DNA of 64,000 nucleotides, taken from contig CM055114.1 of the NCBI GenBank assembly GCA_029204225.1, forward strand, positions 18,722,776 through 18,786,775, read 5' to 3'. A program made the position numbers and the translations under genes. The DNA is from Diphasiastrum complanatum (Eukaryota; Streptophyta; Lycopodiopsida; Lycopodiales; Lycopodiaceae). The notes below the pieces were generated by a model. It was not told the origin of the DNA. It saw only the letters and a program-made list of their open reading frames with translations, and searched no databases. Positions 10,517-22,150 of this stretch are shown one piece after another; the first letter of the stretch is position 1, and the number at the start of each line of letters is the position of its first letter.

Positions 10517-12480
10517 CTAAATATATATGAAAAATTGAAAGCATCTTGAAGAATTTATACTAACCATGTAATAAGTGATGTAATCTTCTCCCCATGCTTT
10601 TGATATTGCATTAACAAACTCGACACAAGTCCTTTGTACAACTTTCTTATCAATATCAGAGTATTTATCTTTTCTTAAAATAGCAATCATACTATCAAGC
10701 TTCTTCCATACATCATTTTTCAGTACTATGGTTTTGCCGTCTTTCTCGAAGTCCTGAGTGGCAGCAATAATATTTGTCCAGACTGAGTGTTGAATATTAG
10801 AAGCCTTACCAGTATGATTTGTTAGGAATCGACGTGCTTTTGCTCCTCCTATGCTTGGCTTAGTTGGCATATTCCCATTATTTCCTGAAAGCTTTTCATC
10901 TTTTTGAATTTGACATGTCCCTTATGAAGTCCTGCTTTTGATAAAACATCTTCTAATCGAGAGATAGCTTCCTTTGCTGATGATGCTAGCTTAGTAATAC
11001 AAGCAAAAACTATATGAAGATAAATGATCTTTTCTATTAATCTAACTTCTGCATGAAGAGTGCAAACATGCACATTTTTCAAGGAGATAGGCAGCACAAG
11101 CTTCCAGTTTGGATATGCATATTCTCTAGTAATTCTTGTACTCCTAGTAACATCTTTTGCCATTTTCATGCAGTACAAACAAGTGTGTTTTGATGTAGCA
11201 CCGTGAGAGACATTATACATACATTTCAATGTTTTCAAATCACCTACTAAGTGCCATTCAACATTGAAGTCTCCAACTCCTGGAACATTGAGAAGTCCTC
11301 CATCCATATGGTCTTTAATGATCCTAGGATAAGATGTCCTCGAGAATATCCATGATAATATATCATGATCCTCCTTCCGCACCTGTCCAAAGAATTAATC
11401 AGACTTAGTTAACAAAGAATTAATACTATTCAATGAATGTAATGTAATAATGAGACTAGTTACCTAAAACACTGCCAACCACCATATATCATTTTCTAAC
11501 TGACACTAAATCTGAAATCTTCTTGGTCCTCTGTTTGTGATACTGCACCATTCATGAGAGCTATACTAACCCTCTCCATCTTTTGCCCTTTCACAATTTC
11601 TGACTCATCTAACTTAAGTACTATGATTATTTTGTCATTCACTTTTTCAAAGGTTATATCATAGAATGTGACGATGTATCTTAGCAAGTAATTTAGATCA
11701 ACAAATAAGTTGTTTGATGAATTATAGAATATCGATCTTCCATCAGTTTCAGACACCTCCTCAATATTAAATTGAGTTCTAGTGATCTTATGCATACCTA
11801 TGTTTAATGTATCTCTCTCTTTCTTCGAGTGATATGTCCTAGGGATTGGAACTTTTCTAATTTGAACTTGCTTAAAAGCTTCTCTAATTAGTTTAAATAT
11901 TGGTGCATATGTTTCTCTGCTAATACCTGCAAAATCACAAGCACCCTAAACTATAGTCTTATCTAAAATTTTTTTAATGTCCACCATCAAAGACTCTATT
12001 ATTTTACACTTTACATTTGAACTCCTATTGTTCATCATGATACGCTGAGTGGATTTGCCTGTGAATATTGTGCCCAATGACATTTCTAGTTAAGCATTGT
12101 CTTTGATATTTCGAGGAGCTACTAATGCAGATATGCAAAAACAACAGATAGTTAACAGAATATCACCATAGCTGAAATTAAATCCAAATGTCATTGAAAA
12201 ACTTACAAAAATTAGAATATGCTTCCATAACCTCGTTTTCAAAGCATTGGAATATCCTTGCAATTTTGTCACTTTCGCTTCTTACTTCCAGCCTTCTTCT
12301 TTGACAACACATCCTTCAATAATTGTAAGTTTTCAATACGAATAGATTGTAAGATTGATTGCATTTGCTCTAGTTCTGATTTGATATTGATTGTTATCTT
12401 CTGTAATGATTCATTATTATTTTTTAGTTGTTCATTTTTCTCTAATGTCTTTTGGATATAGCAATCTCTATTTTGACAAT
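10517..12480 (-). pseudogene. unidentified multi-exon protein family, copy 1
   Basis: The minus strand encodes several linked blocks. First is a coiled-coil start (about 12470-12290) ending in the basic KKKAGSKKRK and a TGA or shift. Next is an exon with YSNALKTRLWKH before a GTAAGT donor at 12201-12206. A block with VQGACDFAGISRETYAPIFK-like sequence (about 11990-11880, one TAA) follows, then HKITRTQFNIEEVSETDGRS with IVLKLDESE (11795-11496). The last part is a 177-codon frame (11382-10849) with a CLYC motif, NVHVCTLHAEVRLIEKIIYL and LSKAGLHKGHVKF. A frameshift at about 10860 leads into KPSIGGAKARRFL. I cannot name the family. A second copy with the same order lies at 41740-42821, which suggests a mobile or amplified gene. 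Nuclear location is inferred from the basic stretch. Confidence 0.55.
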
Positions 12481-12929
12481 AAGAGGATATTCAAATTAAC
12501 TCACCTTCTAAAAAATCTTGTATGCTTGATTCAAATTTAGAAATGCCGCTCATTTTTTCATTCCAATAGGTAGTTGGTGCTCATATTTCCATTCCAATGT
12601 GAAGATGGCGTTCATAATTGGAGATGGCACCCATGTTTTCATTCTCGTGGAAGGAATGCATATGCAAATATTTTGCTATTTTTCCTAATTCGAATTTGGG
12701 GATGGCGGTCATATTTTAGATCCAATGAAAATAGTGCCCTTTTCGTAACCAATGGAGGGAATATTTTTGAATTTAGTCAACTTATACTGCGAACTGTTTA
12801 TAGTTCTTAATTGTGACCTTAGACACTGTGGTTAGATTTTTATTTTGATATTTTTCTATATCCTACACGGCATTCCTTAAAGGGTCTTTTTGATATTGAA
12901 AACTCCTCTAATGCCATCATGGAACAATC
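12481..12929. other. intergenic, no gene seen
   Basis: AT-rich sequence with short repeated phrases such as CATATTT(CC)ATTCCAAT and GGAGATGGC/GGGGATGGC. The longest frame (12574-12810) has no recognisable domain. Confidence 0.5.
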
Positions 12930-13360
12930 ACAGGGGTGAGCATCTTGAATGCGAACAGTTCGATGACCTGTGATGCATGTCTAAAGGGTAATATGTCACG
13001 CACTCCATTGTCAAGGACTCCTACAAAACGACCAAGATTTTGGAGTTAGTGCATTCTGACATCTGTGGGTTTTTCAATGTGATCTCAGTAGGAGGCTCGA
13101 AATATTACATTACCTTTATTGATGATTACAGTAAATTTGCCAGAGTCTAATTTATTTATAATAAATCAGAAGCATTTGACAAATTCAAAGAGTATATGAA
13201 TTGGATAGAGAGATGCACTAGTAATAAAGTAAAGAAGATCAGAATAGATCGAGGTGGAGAATACATCTCGAATCGATTCTCTGACTTCTACAATAATTGT
13301 GGTATCATTCACAAAAGGACTGCATCTTACACACCGCGGCACAACTTGATCTTTGAATTT
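12930..13360 (+). pseudogene. Ty1/copia integrase core fragment
   Basis: After a CDACLKG zinc-like motif and a frameshift the frame reads LELVHSDICGFFNVISVGGS, YYITFIDDYSKF, a TAA, then KVKKIRIDRGGEYISNRFSD and HKRTASYTPRHN. This is the integrase catalytic core with the first Asp in HSD and the second in IDRGGE (usually SDRGGE). The sequence breaks off before the third catalytic residue, and a low-complexity GAATTTGAATTTGAATTC follows. No LTRs or other copia domains adjoin it. Confidence 0.88.
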
Positions 13361-13488
13361 GAATTTGAATTCATGAAGTTGTTTAATTAATCAAAGTTGA
13401 AGGAATAATATTGATCTTTGTCACATGCATGTACCATGTTAGAAACTTTATCGTACATCTTCAACTTGATTGACAGATCATTATTGAC

Positions 13489-13840
13489 ACCGTTCTTCTC
13501 GATGACACCCTGCTGACAGATTCCTATGTTCGTATTTTATGGCATGTGTGTAGACTGACAGTTTTGTGGAAGATATGGACAGCGAGAAACCAGCAAGTGT
13601 TTGAGGGAGAGCTCTCTTCTTTATCGACAACGGCTTGTATTAGACTTGCTATGTTTTTTCTACATACCGCTTACGTTAGTTTCAGTTTGCTACCCTACGT
13701 GGTATGCTATCTTGGCAGCCTTTGGGCTTTGTAACTAAATATGGACCTCGGACTATGGAAGCCGTTTTTTGTACTTGTATATTTGTGAATATATGATAGT
13801 GCTATTAAGCTTTTCAAAAAAAATAAAAAATAAATTGATA
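13489..13840 (+). mobile_element. 5'-truncated LINE 3' end
   Basis: The frame contains RLTVLWKIWTARNQQVFEGE, typical of the region after reverse transcriptase in plant LINEs. The insert ends in AAAAAAAATAAAAAATAA at about 13818-13835. Comparison with the parallel sequence at 14925-15060 shows that it interrupts a duplicated stretch: flanking bases ATTATTGACA on the left and TAAATTGATA on the right look like a decayed target-site duplication. Only the last 340 bases of the element are present, as is usual for truncated LINE copies. Confidence 0.65.
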
Positions 13841-14039
13841 TATCATAAATTAAGTGATTTCACAGCAAACATGAAGACAAATATGAATTTTTTTTATTAA
13901 GATTCATATTATGGTTTCAATATAAGATAGGAGAATTGTTGCATCAATACAATAGGCATATAAGTTTACAAAGCATGTTGAGCATTACATAAAGTTGAAG
14001 GCAATTTCAATGCCTAATCAACATTTAGATTTTTATTGA

Positions 14040-14345
14040 TGCTCTTGTCCTCAATTTCCTTTCTCTTCTTGTAAGAAAGAACTAGACACGATCTCTTGCT
14101 CAATTTTTACTAAGGTTATCTTTATTCAGACCAAGGTAAATCGCCATAACAATTTCGTTTGACCTCTAGTGTGAGAAGAGCGAGGCTTAATTACAAGTGA
14201 TTTCAATAATTGTTACAGTATTTGATCAACATCAAATTCCTCATACATGGATTGAAAATTTGTGAGTTCCATTTTTTGTGATGTAGCACATCATCAAATA
14301 TTCATTTCTTTGATGGAGTTGCAGGTAGAATACATTCCCATGGTG
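14040..14345 (-). pseudogene. duplicated, decayed tail of the FCP1-like gene
   Basis: The nucleotide sequence parallels 15257-15550, the 3' end of the gene at 15267, with many substitutions and small indels. Shared words include GTGATGTAGCACATCATCAAA (20 of 21 bases alike), GATGGAGTTGCAGGTAGAAT and ATCTTTATTCAGACCAAGG. The 3' flank is duplicated as well (13370-13460 and 13840-14040 against 14925-15250). The copy cannot encode a continuous protein. Confidence 0.75.
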
Positions 14346-15266
14346 TTGAGAAGGTGCTTGCAAAGGAGATTCATGTACCTTCATTGGAGTGTGTTATTGC
14401 TGTGTTTACAAAGTCTTTTGGTAAGTTTTTTATTTCCAAGCATAGGTTTTCACTTGGAGACAAGAAGAAGACATAAAAGTCTCAGTATTAATTCATGATT
14501 CTCAAACATAAAAAGATATAATTTTGCATTATGTCTCTCTTTTGTGTCAGCATTTACAGGTAAAGATACACGCTTCATTAGCTTAAGATTGCAAGAGGAA
14601 AACCTTGACAAAATCAAAAGAAAAAAGGTAATATTTTTTTCCACATTTTATTCAACTATGCTACTAAGGCAAACAGTTGAAAATTGCATTCTTGAAGATA
14701 TCTTTGATGTCATATTATAAATCTATTGAATTTTTCCTTTCTTGTTTCTCTAATATAACAAAAGATGTCAAACTTGGGTTTTTCTCAAATAACATATAAG
14801 ATGAAATAACTACAATGGGCTGGCTTTTAGATGTACTCTTTAGATTGTTAAATACTCATTAAATACATTATCTGATTTTGCCAAACCCATTGAAGATCAC
14901 AGAAATAGTGTATTAAATTGTTCATAAAGTTGTTTGATTAATCAAAATTGAAAAAATTATATTGATCTTTGTCACATGCATGTACTTGATAGAAAATTTA
15001 TCTCAAATCTTCAACTTGATCCATACATCAATACTAATAAATTGACAAATTATAGATAAAGTGATTGCATAACAAACATAAAGACGAAATATAGAAATTC
15101 AACAATTTGAAATTGCTTCATCAAAATTCATATTATAATTCTAATATAAAATAGAAGAATTGTTACATAGAGTTTGAACATTAGGCATATAACTTCGAAC
15201 ATTACATAAGAGTTGAAGGCAATTTGGATGCCTATTCAACATTTACATTTCCATTGACTCTCTTGT

Positions 15267-16822
15267 TCACAGTCCCCTTTCTCTTTCCATTCTTGCAATA
15301 AGGAATTGGATATGATCTTTTGCTCGTTTTTCACTGAAGTTATCTTTATCCAAACCAAGGTGGATAGCCATAACAATTGCTTCACCTCTGGTGTGAGGAA
15401 GCCATGGTTTTTTTACAAGGGCTTCCAGTATTTGTATTTGATCAGCATCAAATTCGTCATATATGGATAGAACCTTCGTGTCTTCCATTTTCTTGCGATG
15501 TAGCACATCATCAAACATTGATCTTTTTGATGGAGCTGCAGGTAGAATAGAGTCCCAAGGATCTTGCATCGCCAGTTGAAGATAACTATAAAAGCTATGA
15601 TTTGACATGATTGGTTGTTGACCGATACGATTTTCTCTGATATACTCTTGAACATTGGGAGCCTTTTTCATTTCTTCCAAATGAGGTAGTAATACATCAT
15701 TTAGATAGTCTCCCTCACTCCACCCATCAAATGTCTTTGGGAATATACAGTTTTCTACACTATTCATACAACATTTATACGGAGAGTCATCTACTAGTAT
15801 CGTGTTATGACAATCTAAAGATGGGTAGAAGTGGTGCCAAATGTAACATAAAGGTTTGAAGTCAACAATTACATTATCATTACCAAGTCTCATCATTCTT
15901 TCATGCTGATAGCAATTCTCTTGGCTCCAGACCATAAAAAATGGTAGCTTTTGTTGTGCTTGTTCCTCCATGAATGTATAAGGGCATAGCAAGTTGGTGT
16001 ATGTCATGGATGACCATATTCCAACTCTAAACAAAGAGAGTATTTTCTTCAAAAAACATAACCATCCAAAACTTAAAACTGGTCCATAAGGTACTAGTGC
16101 AACCAAGACATAAGAATCACCCAAGATAATGCTAGCAATGCATTCCACCAACCTTTTAAAAGCATCTGTGGTCCACTCGTATTGAGGCCCTTGTGATGTA
16201 GTATCTACAAGCACTAATCCAATGTCATTAGAATCACCAAAAAACATCATTGCCCAACGTATGTGGTATTTTTCCCTTTAATGCATCTTTTATAATACTA
16301 GAATGAACTTTAGAAGAAGGAGCTCTTCCCTCTTCAAGTTGCTTAGCCCTTTTAAATCCTTCAACAATGTCTTCACAAGAAGAGAATCCATAATCTGCAA
16401 TCCATTTTGAAAGATTTGGAATATCCCAACCCATCTTGATCATTAAACCTTCTCTTCCATTTTTGCTTGGCCCCATCATCATAGGAGAGTACTTAGACCA
16501 TTGCAATTCAATACCAAATAATTTTTTCGAGCATTCCACTTGAGCAAAATTACATGGTACACCATATGCAGACATTATGTTTTCCATGCTTGAAATTATT
16601 CCCATACATTTGTAACCTTGTCCATTGTCATTAACATAAAGAAATACATCTCCCTTATCTTCATTTGGTCCAATAGATTCCATATACCAAGGAGTTGCTT
16701 CAGAAATTTCCATCCTTACACCTAGCTCCACGTCTATTACTGAGAGAATGTCATGACAAGAGATCACTTCCATAGGACATGTGTTATTTACTTCTACAAC
16801 ACCGATCTCTTTTTCCATGTCT
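15267..16822 (-). pseudogene. FCP1/SCP-like HAD domain protein with one frameshift
   Basis: Two frames (16822-16260 and 16250-15267) join if one A is removed from a run of five As near 16285. The first exon follows a TTGCAG acceptor-like site. The N-terminal part, with GPNEDKGDVFLYVNDNGQGY and MIKMGWDIPNLSKWIADYGF, is unknown to me. The second part has VALVPYGPVLSFGW, FRVGIWSSMTYTNL, LPFFMVWSQENC, then HNTILVDDSPYKCCMN and IFPKTFDG. This matches the NLI-interacting-factor (FCP1 homology) phosphatase fold including the acidic DD motif, but I see no DxDxT/V nucleophile motif, so activity is doubtful. The C-terminus is charged (AKDHIQFLIARMERERGL). The family acts on phosphoproteins such as RNA polymerase II; no such role can be claimed here. 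The 3' end is duplicated at 14040. Confidence 0.75.
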
Positions 16823-16914
16823 GCAACCAATATTAATAGTGACGAATAAGTAAATAAACATGTACCATGATAATAAAAAATGTACTACTTAGTGAGAGTT
16901 CATAGTACTAATCA

Positions 16915-18890
16915 TGTCCACTTTATTCACTTGACAGAAGGTGTCCATGAAGGTAGAGGGAAGCAAGAATAATGGCTGCCCACATGTGATGTATGTGTTT
17001 AGGGAGGGCTAGTGTGTGTAACCTTGTCTACTCCATTCATGTTTGATGGATGAGGTCTATCAGGATGGAGAGAAGTAGGAAGAAGAGCTGCCCTCACATG
17101 ATGTATGTGTGCGTACGGCCCTCTATTTTATTCATGCTTGATAGACGGCGTCTGTCAAAGTAGAGAAAAGCATAATGATGGACTACTTGCATGAGTTGGA
17201 GAAGCATGGCAAAGGATAGTGCAACAACGTTTGTCTACTTCATGCATGCTTGACGGACGGTGTCCGTCAAGTAAGAGGAAAGCATGAAGAAGGAGTGTTA
17301 ATAAGGGATATATGTACTTAATGAGAGGTGAAGCATGGTGAAGGCTAGTAAACTACCTTGTCTACTTCATGCATGCTTGACGGACGACGTCCGTCAAATA
17401 GGAGGGAAGCATGTAGAAGGAGTGCTCACATGGGATGTATGTGGTTAATGAGAGGTGAAGCATGGTGCAATAACCTTGTCTACTTGATGCATGCTTGATG
17501 GATGACGTCTGTCAAGCTGCCTTGTCTACTCATGCATGGTTGACAGATGATGTCCGTCAAGTAGGAGAGAAGCATGGAGAAGGAGTGCTAACATGGGATG
17601 TAGGTGCTTAATGAGAGGTGAATCACGGTGAGAGCTAGCACAATAGCCTTGTCCATTTCATGCATGTTTGATGGACAACGTCCGTCAAGTAGGAGGGTAG
17701 CACATGGAAGGAGTGCACATGGGATGTATGTGTTAATGAGAGGTGAAACATGGTGCAACAACATTGTCTGTTCCATGCATGCTTGACGAACAACATCCAT
17801 TAAGTAGGAGGGAGGCATGGAGAAGCAGTGCTGACATGGGATATATGTTCTTAATTAGAGAGCATGGCTAGGGCTAGTGCAACTGCTTTGTCTACTTCAT
17901 GCATGATTGACGGACGACATCCATCAAGTAGGAGAGAAGCATGGAGAAGAAGGGGTGATGACTGGGATGTAGGGGCTTAATTAGAGGTGAAGCATGGTGA
18001 GGGCTAGTGCAACAGCCTTGTCCACTTCATGCATGCTTGATGGACAACGTCCATCAAGTAGGAGGGAAGCACAGGGAAGGAGTGATCACATGGGATGTAT
18101 GTGTTAATGAGAGATGAAGCACAGTGCAACAACCTTGTCTAATTCATGCATGCTTGATGAACGACGTCCGTCATGTAGGAGGGAAGCATGGAGAAGCAGT
18201 GTTGACATGGGATATATGTGCTTAATTAGAGATGAAGCATGGTGAGGGCTAGTGCAACTGCCTTGTCTAGTTTATGCATGCTTGATGAACGACGTCCATC
18301 AAGTAAGAGGGAAGCATGAAGAAGCAGTGACGACGTCCGTCAAGTACGAGAGAAGCATGGAGAAGGAGTGCTCACATGGGATGTACGTGCTTAATGAGAG
18401 GTGAAGTATGGTGAGGGCTAGCACAACAACCTTGTCTACTTCATTCATTGCTCAACGGGTTCATAGATTGACAGACAACGTTCGTCAAGGAGGGGAGCAT
18501 GGAGAAGAAGGAGTGCTCACATGGAAGGTACGTGCTAACTAGTGTGTACAACCTTGTCTAATTCATTCATGCTTGATGGATTGCATTTTTCAAGGTAGAT
18601 TGAAACATGATGAAGGGCTACCCACAAGCGATGTATGTGTTTAATGAGGTCTAGTGCATAAAACCTTTTCTATACCTTGTGTATTGCATTCATGCTTGTC
18701 ATGAAGATGGAGAGAAGCAATGTGAAGGGCAGCCTACATGTGCTCTATGTGAATAATGAAGGCTAGTGCAACAACCTTGTCTACTTCATGCATGCTTGAC
18801 GGACGACGTCCGTCAAGGAGGAGGGAAGCATGGTGATGGGCTACCGCGCTCCATGTGGTTGGTGAGGGCCTTTAATTGTTTACTTAGTTT
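16915..18890. repeat. imperfect tandem satellite with a dyad in each unit
   Basis: At least 15 units of roughly 115-140 bases share the order: CTTGTCTACTTCATGCATGC, then TTGACGGAC-N3-GTCCGTCAA, then AGTAGGAGGGAAGCATGGAGAAGGAG..., ACATGGGATGTATGTG, TTAATGAGAGGTGAAGCATGG and GGGCTAGTGCAACA. Perfect 9-base arms occur at 17250-17270, 17377-17397 and 18796-18816. Others, for example near 17497, 17541, 17669, 17783, 17908, 18037, 18154 and 18282, have one to three changes. No protein is encoded. Confidence 0.93.
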
Positions 18891-19198
18891 GTGGTGGTGA
18901 GGACTTTTAATTGTCCACTCCATTAAATAACAATTTAATATAAAATTTAAATTGTTTAATTCAAATTTTATCTCAAAACGAATTCCCTCCAAAATTTCTC
19001 AGTTCAAATTTTCTAGTTTAGGTTTAAACTCCTCATAAGCACTTTATTGATATTTCAATGTGTTGGCCCTCTCCTCTTTAAACTTAGCTATTAGTGTCTA
19101 ATCCTTCTACCAAAATCCACAACTTTCAGTTTTGTAGCGGCCCTTTATGCTGTATTTATTGCGGGGTGCTGTGAGAAATATATTAGAAGGCATGGGAT
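18891..19198. other. AT-rich intergenic stretch
   Basis: No gene or repeat beyond A/T-rich runs is seen. Confidence 0.5.
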
Positions 19199-19660
19199 TT
19201 GGGGTTTTTTAGCATGTTTTATTGGGGTTTTGTGTTTTGTTTGTATTTAATGGGTTTTTGGGTTTCCAAATGGGTTTTTTTGCATGGGTTTGTGGGCATC
19301 TTGAATGGGTTTTGTTTTGTTTTTTTTTGGGGGCTTGTAGATTGGTCTTTGTTGTTGTTTGCATGGGTGGTATGCAAAGGGTCTTGTTTTTTTGTTTTTT
19401 TTTGGTATTTCTGGAATGGGCTTTCGGAATGGTTTGTGGGTTATGTGTATGGGTTGGTGCGTTCATGGGTTTGTGGTTTTTTTTGCTTTTGGCTTGGTGG
19501 GCTTTGGTTTTTTGTTGCTTTTGGCTTGGTGGGCTTTCGGGGTGTTTTTGGTTTGGTGTGCTTTTGTTTTTTTGGTTTTATTTTTTGCATTGGCTTGTGC
19601 CATAGAAGGCAGTGGGACAGGTGGACCCCCCCCACAAAAAAAAAAAAAAAAAAAAAGAAG
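19199..19660. repeat. GT-rich low-complexity block ending in poly-C/poly-A
   Basis: Runs of GGGTTTT, GGGCTTGT and TTGGCTTGGTGGGCTTT create long frames on both strands, but the translations are only F/G/V/W-rich low complexity. A run of eight C and about twenty A lies at 19627-19655. I treat no frame here as a gene. Confidence 0.8.
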
Positions 19661-21389
19661 GTCCTGTTTCTCCTATATATATTTACTTATACCCTTGAAA
19701 GGCTTTTGGTGCTTCTCATTTTTTGGAAACTAAAAGGTTGAGCATGTGTTTCCTAGCACAAAACTAGGATGAGCGGCTTGTTTGTAACATAGTTTTGGTT
19801 TTTTTTTGTATTAGGATAGTGCTCAAATAGAACTTCATGTGCCTTTGACCTTTTATATCTTTAAAAAATTCATAGTATATTTCATATTAGTATGTTGAAG
19901 TGGCCATATAATCTTACCTCAAGGATAATTGTAACCCTTAAGCCTAATGGTATGAAAAATATATATAACACTGGCGGATACATTAATGCGTACATCCACT
20001 TCTTTGCGTGTGAGGATTCCTTCTTCTTCTTTCTCATTTCTTCTCGATATGTTGATGGACAACGTCCGTCAAGATTGAATGACGTAGAGATAACTATCCT
20101 AGTAAGGCCCCTTTCCCACTTGAGATTATCTTGTTCTATTCTTTCTCCTTTCTTCTCTCTATATTAACAAGACAACGTTTGTCAGTAATGAATGAAGTAC
20201 AGGTAACTACCCTACTAAGCGCTTGTCCCACTTGATGTTTTCTTTTTCTATTCCTTTTCTTGTTAGCTTCTTTTTGCATGACATTCTTTTTTAGTTATCT
20301 AACACCTTGTGCGCAAAGCTTGGAATTTGACATGCACACCCACATTTGAGATTGAAAGGCTTGTTTTGATTTTCACTTTTATATGACTTCTATAATACAT
20401 TAAAAAATTAAATTGGATGTAACTTCCAAAATTTACCTTTTGAATACAAGGTACAAGTTTTAGTTGCCTTTCACTCAACGTCTTATAATAATACATAAAA
20501 ATTGTATTTAAAATAAGGTTAATTTTTTTTATTAATTAATACTTTAAAATGTATCGTTCATATACACATGTCATTTAAAAGCTAAAATTAAAATAAGGTT
20601 TTTAAGTTGAAAGTTAAGTATGAATGTTTTGCAAATACGTTCAATATGGCACATTGGTGGGCATTGGTTGACAACTAGCAGCTAAACCTATGTTGATGAT
20701 TCCTTGTCCTTTCTTCTCTCCATGTTGACGGACTATGTCCGTCAAGATTGAATGAATGAAGTGGAGATAACTAGCCTACTAGTGGGTGACCTCTTGGGAG
20801 CATAGTTTTGATTATTTTTTTACCTCAATCTTGTTCACTCTTCTTAATTCCAAAATTATTTATTATATTCTATTATCTTAAGACTCCCTTTGTTGGGATT
20901 TATGTCGTGTATGGTAGGCCAAAGTCGAGGATTTAATCTATTTATATCCTTGTCCATGCTATTTATCTTTGCTTCATCAAGAGTGAGTGAAATAGACATA
21001 AATAGTTTGCTAGGACTTCACAAAACACTTACTTACCAAGCGGGGAGTCATGTTCTTTGCTTTCGTCTACCTTCATGAACTTGTCTATAAGAGATGAAAT
21101 ATTAATATTCTATTTTAACATTCTATTCATCTCCACTTTATTTTGTGAATTGATAATTCATGAAAATGGGTAGTCTTTTAAAATTCATCCCACTTTTTCA
21201 CAGGCAAAGCCCATGAAATTGGTGATGGTTTGAATTTCATAATTTGGAGTTCAAAGAATCAAATTTAGATTTCTTTTTCTCTTCTAGACCTTCTAATAGC
21301 CAATTCCAATATTTCTTATGTATTTTTTGTCTAATTATTTCTTAAAGATGTATTTTTGTTGTCTTGCTCTAAAATTGTGTATTGTCTTC
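19661..21389. other. intergenic with three dispersed copies of the satellite dyad
   Basis: The dyad recurs at 20052-20072 (TTGATGGAC-AAC-GTCCGTCAA), degenerate near 20170, and perfect at 20726-20746 (TTGACGGAC-TAT-GTCCGTCAA). Each is followed by AGATTGAATGA and GTAGAGATAACTA or GTGGAGATAACTA, so these belong to a second, related repeat rather than to the array itself. No gene is recognised. Confidence 0.6.
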
Positions 21390-22150
21390 ATTTCAGAGAT
21401 GATGGGGATACAAAAAGGAGACATTGTGACCTTGAGTATTGGTGGTAAAGTTGTTGGAGAGGGATCTATCCACTCTAATGACCCTACTACAGTTTGTAAC
21501 TTAACCCTTGAGCAAAGCAGGATTTCTGTAATTATCGAAAAGGCAATAGTCAAGGATGCCATGCTTCCTTACCCAACTACAGATGCTTCATTGTTAGAGC
21601 AGGCAATTAGATCTTTTGTCTTGTGGGACATAAATAGTGTTTGTAGGAAGCATGTGAATCAAGGCAACTTGTCATACATACAAGTAAAACACGTGAAGAT
21701 TGGGTGAATCAAAAGGTTCTTCTTTGGTCTTTTGATCACACACAGGTTGTTGCTGAGGGATAAATCTTATTCGCATACCCCCATGAGGCAATTGATTATA
21801 AGGAGCTCGAAAATGATCATGTTGGTATCACTATCTTTAAAATTTATGGAAACTTGATATATCAAATTGATAATGTGATCCATGAAGTTAATGAAGTGGG
21901 AAATGTTCATATTCAGCTTTTAAAATGGCCAATCACACAAGTGACACTGGAGGATGGCGGTAAGCTTATTGACCATCAACAAGAGGATGACATCAATTTT
22001 TACCTACACGAACAAGATATGTTATCAACTATGCAAATTGATACTGCAAAATCTACACAAGTTGCAAGGAAAGAAGTTATAGAATGGTCAATAGAAAGAC
22101 ATCAAAAAATGAGAGTAACTCAAACCCATCAAAGATTCCACGTCTCTTAA
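21390..22150 (+). pseudogene. DUF8039-like region upstream of a transposase-like gene
   Basis: The frame from about 21400 reads GDIVTLSIGGKVVGEGSIHS, NDPTTVCNLTLEQSRISVII and a segment ending VLWDINSV. The pattern 'gkvVgeGsi-sndP' followed by a repetitive beta-like block resembles the DUF8039 module of plant transposon-associated proteins. After a TGA at 21705 another frame continues with WVNQKVLLWSFDHTQVVAEG, a TAA, then FAYPHEAIDYKELENDHVGI and 98 open codons (21854-22150). It overlaps the next gene by about 65 bases in another frame, so a frameshift or splice joins them. The assignment to DUF8039 is a judgement from pattern only. Confidence 0.4.

Noticed and set aside
17588-17818. 76-codon minus-strand frame in the satellite
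   Set aside because: It follows the repeat unit and has no independent support.
16915-18890. A CRISPR-like array
   Set aside because: Units repeat in full with no unique spacers, and the setting is a plant nuclear genome; it is a satellite.
19199-19741. 180-codon plus-strand frame rich in Phe, Gly and Trp
   Set aside because: Low-complexity GT-rich DNA gives long frames on both strands; no domain and no codon structure.
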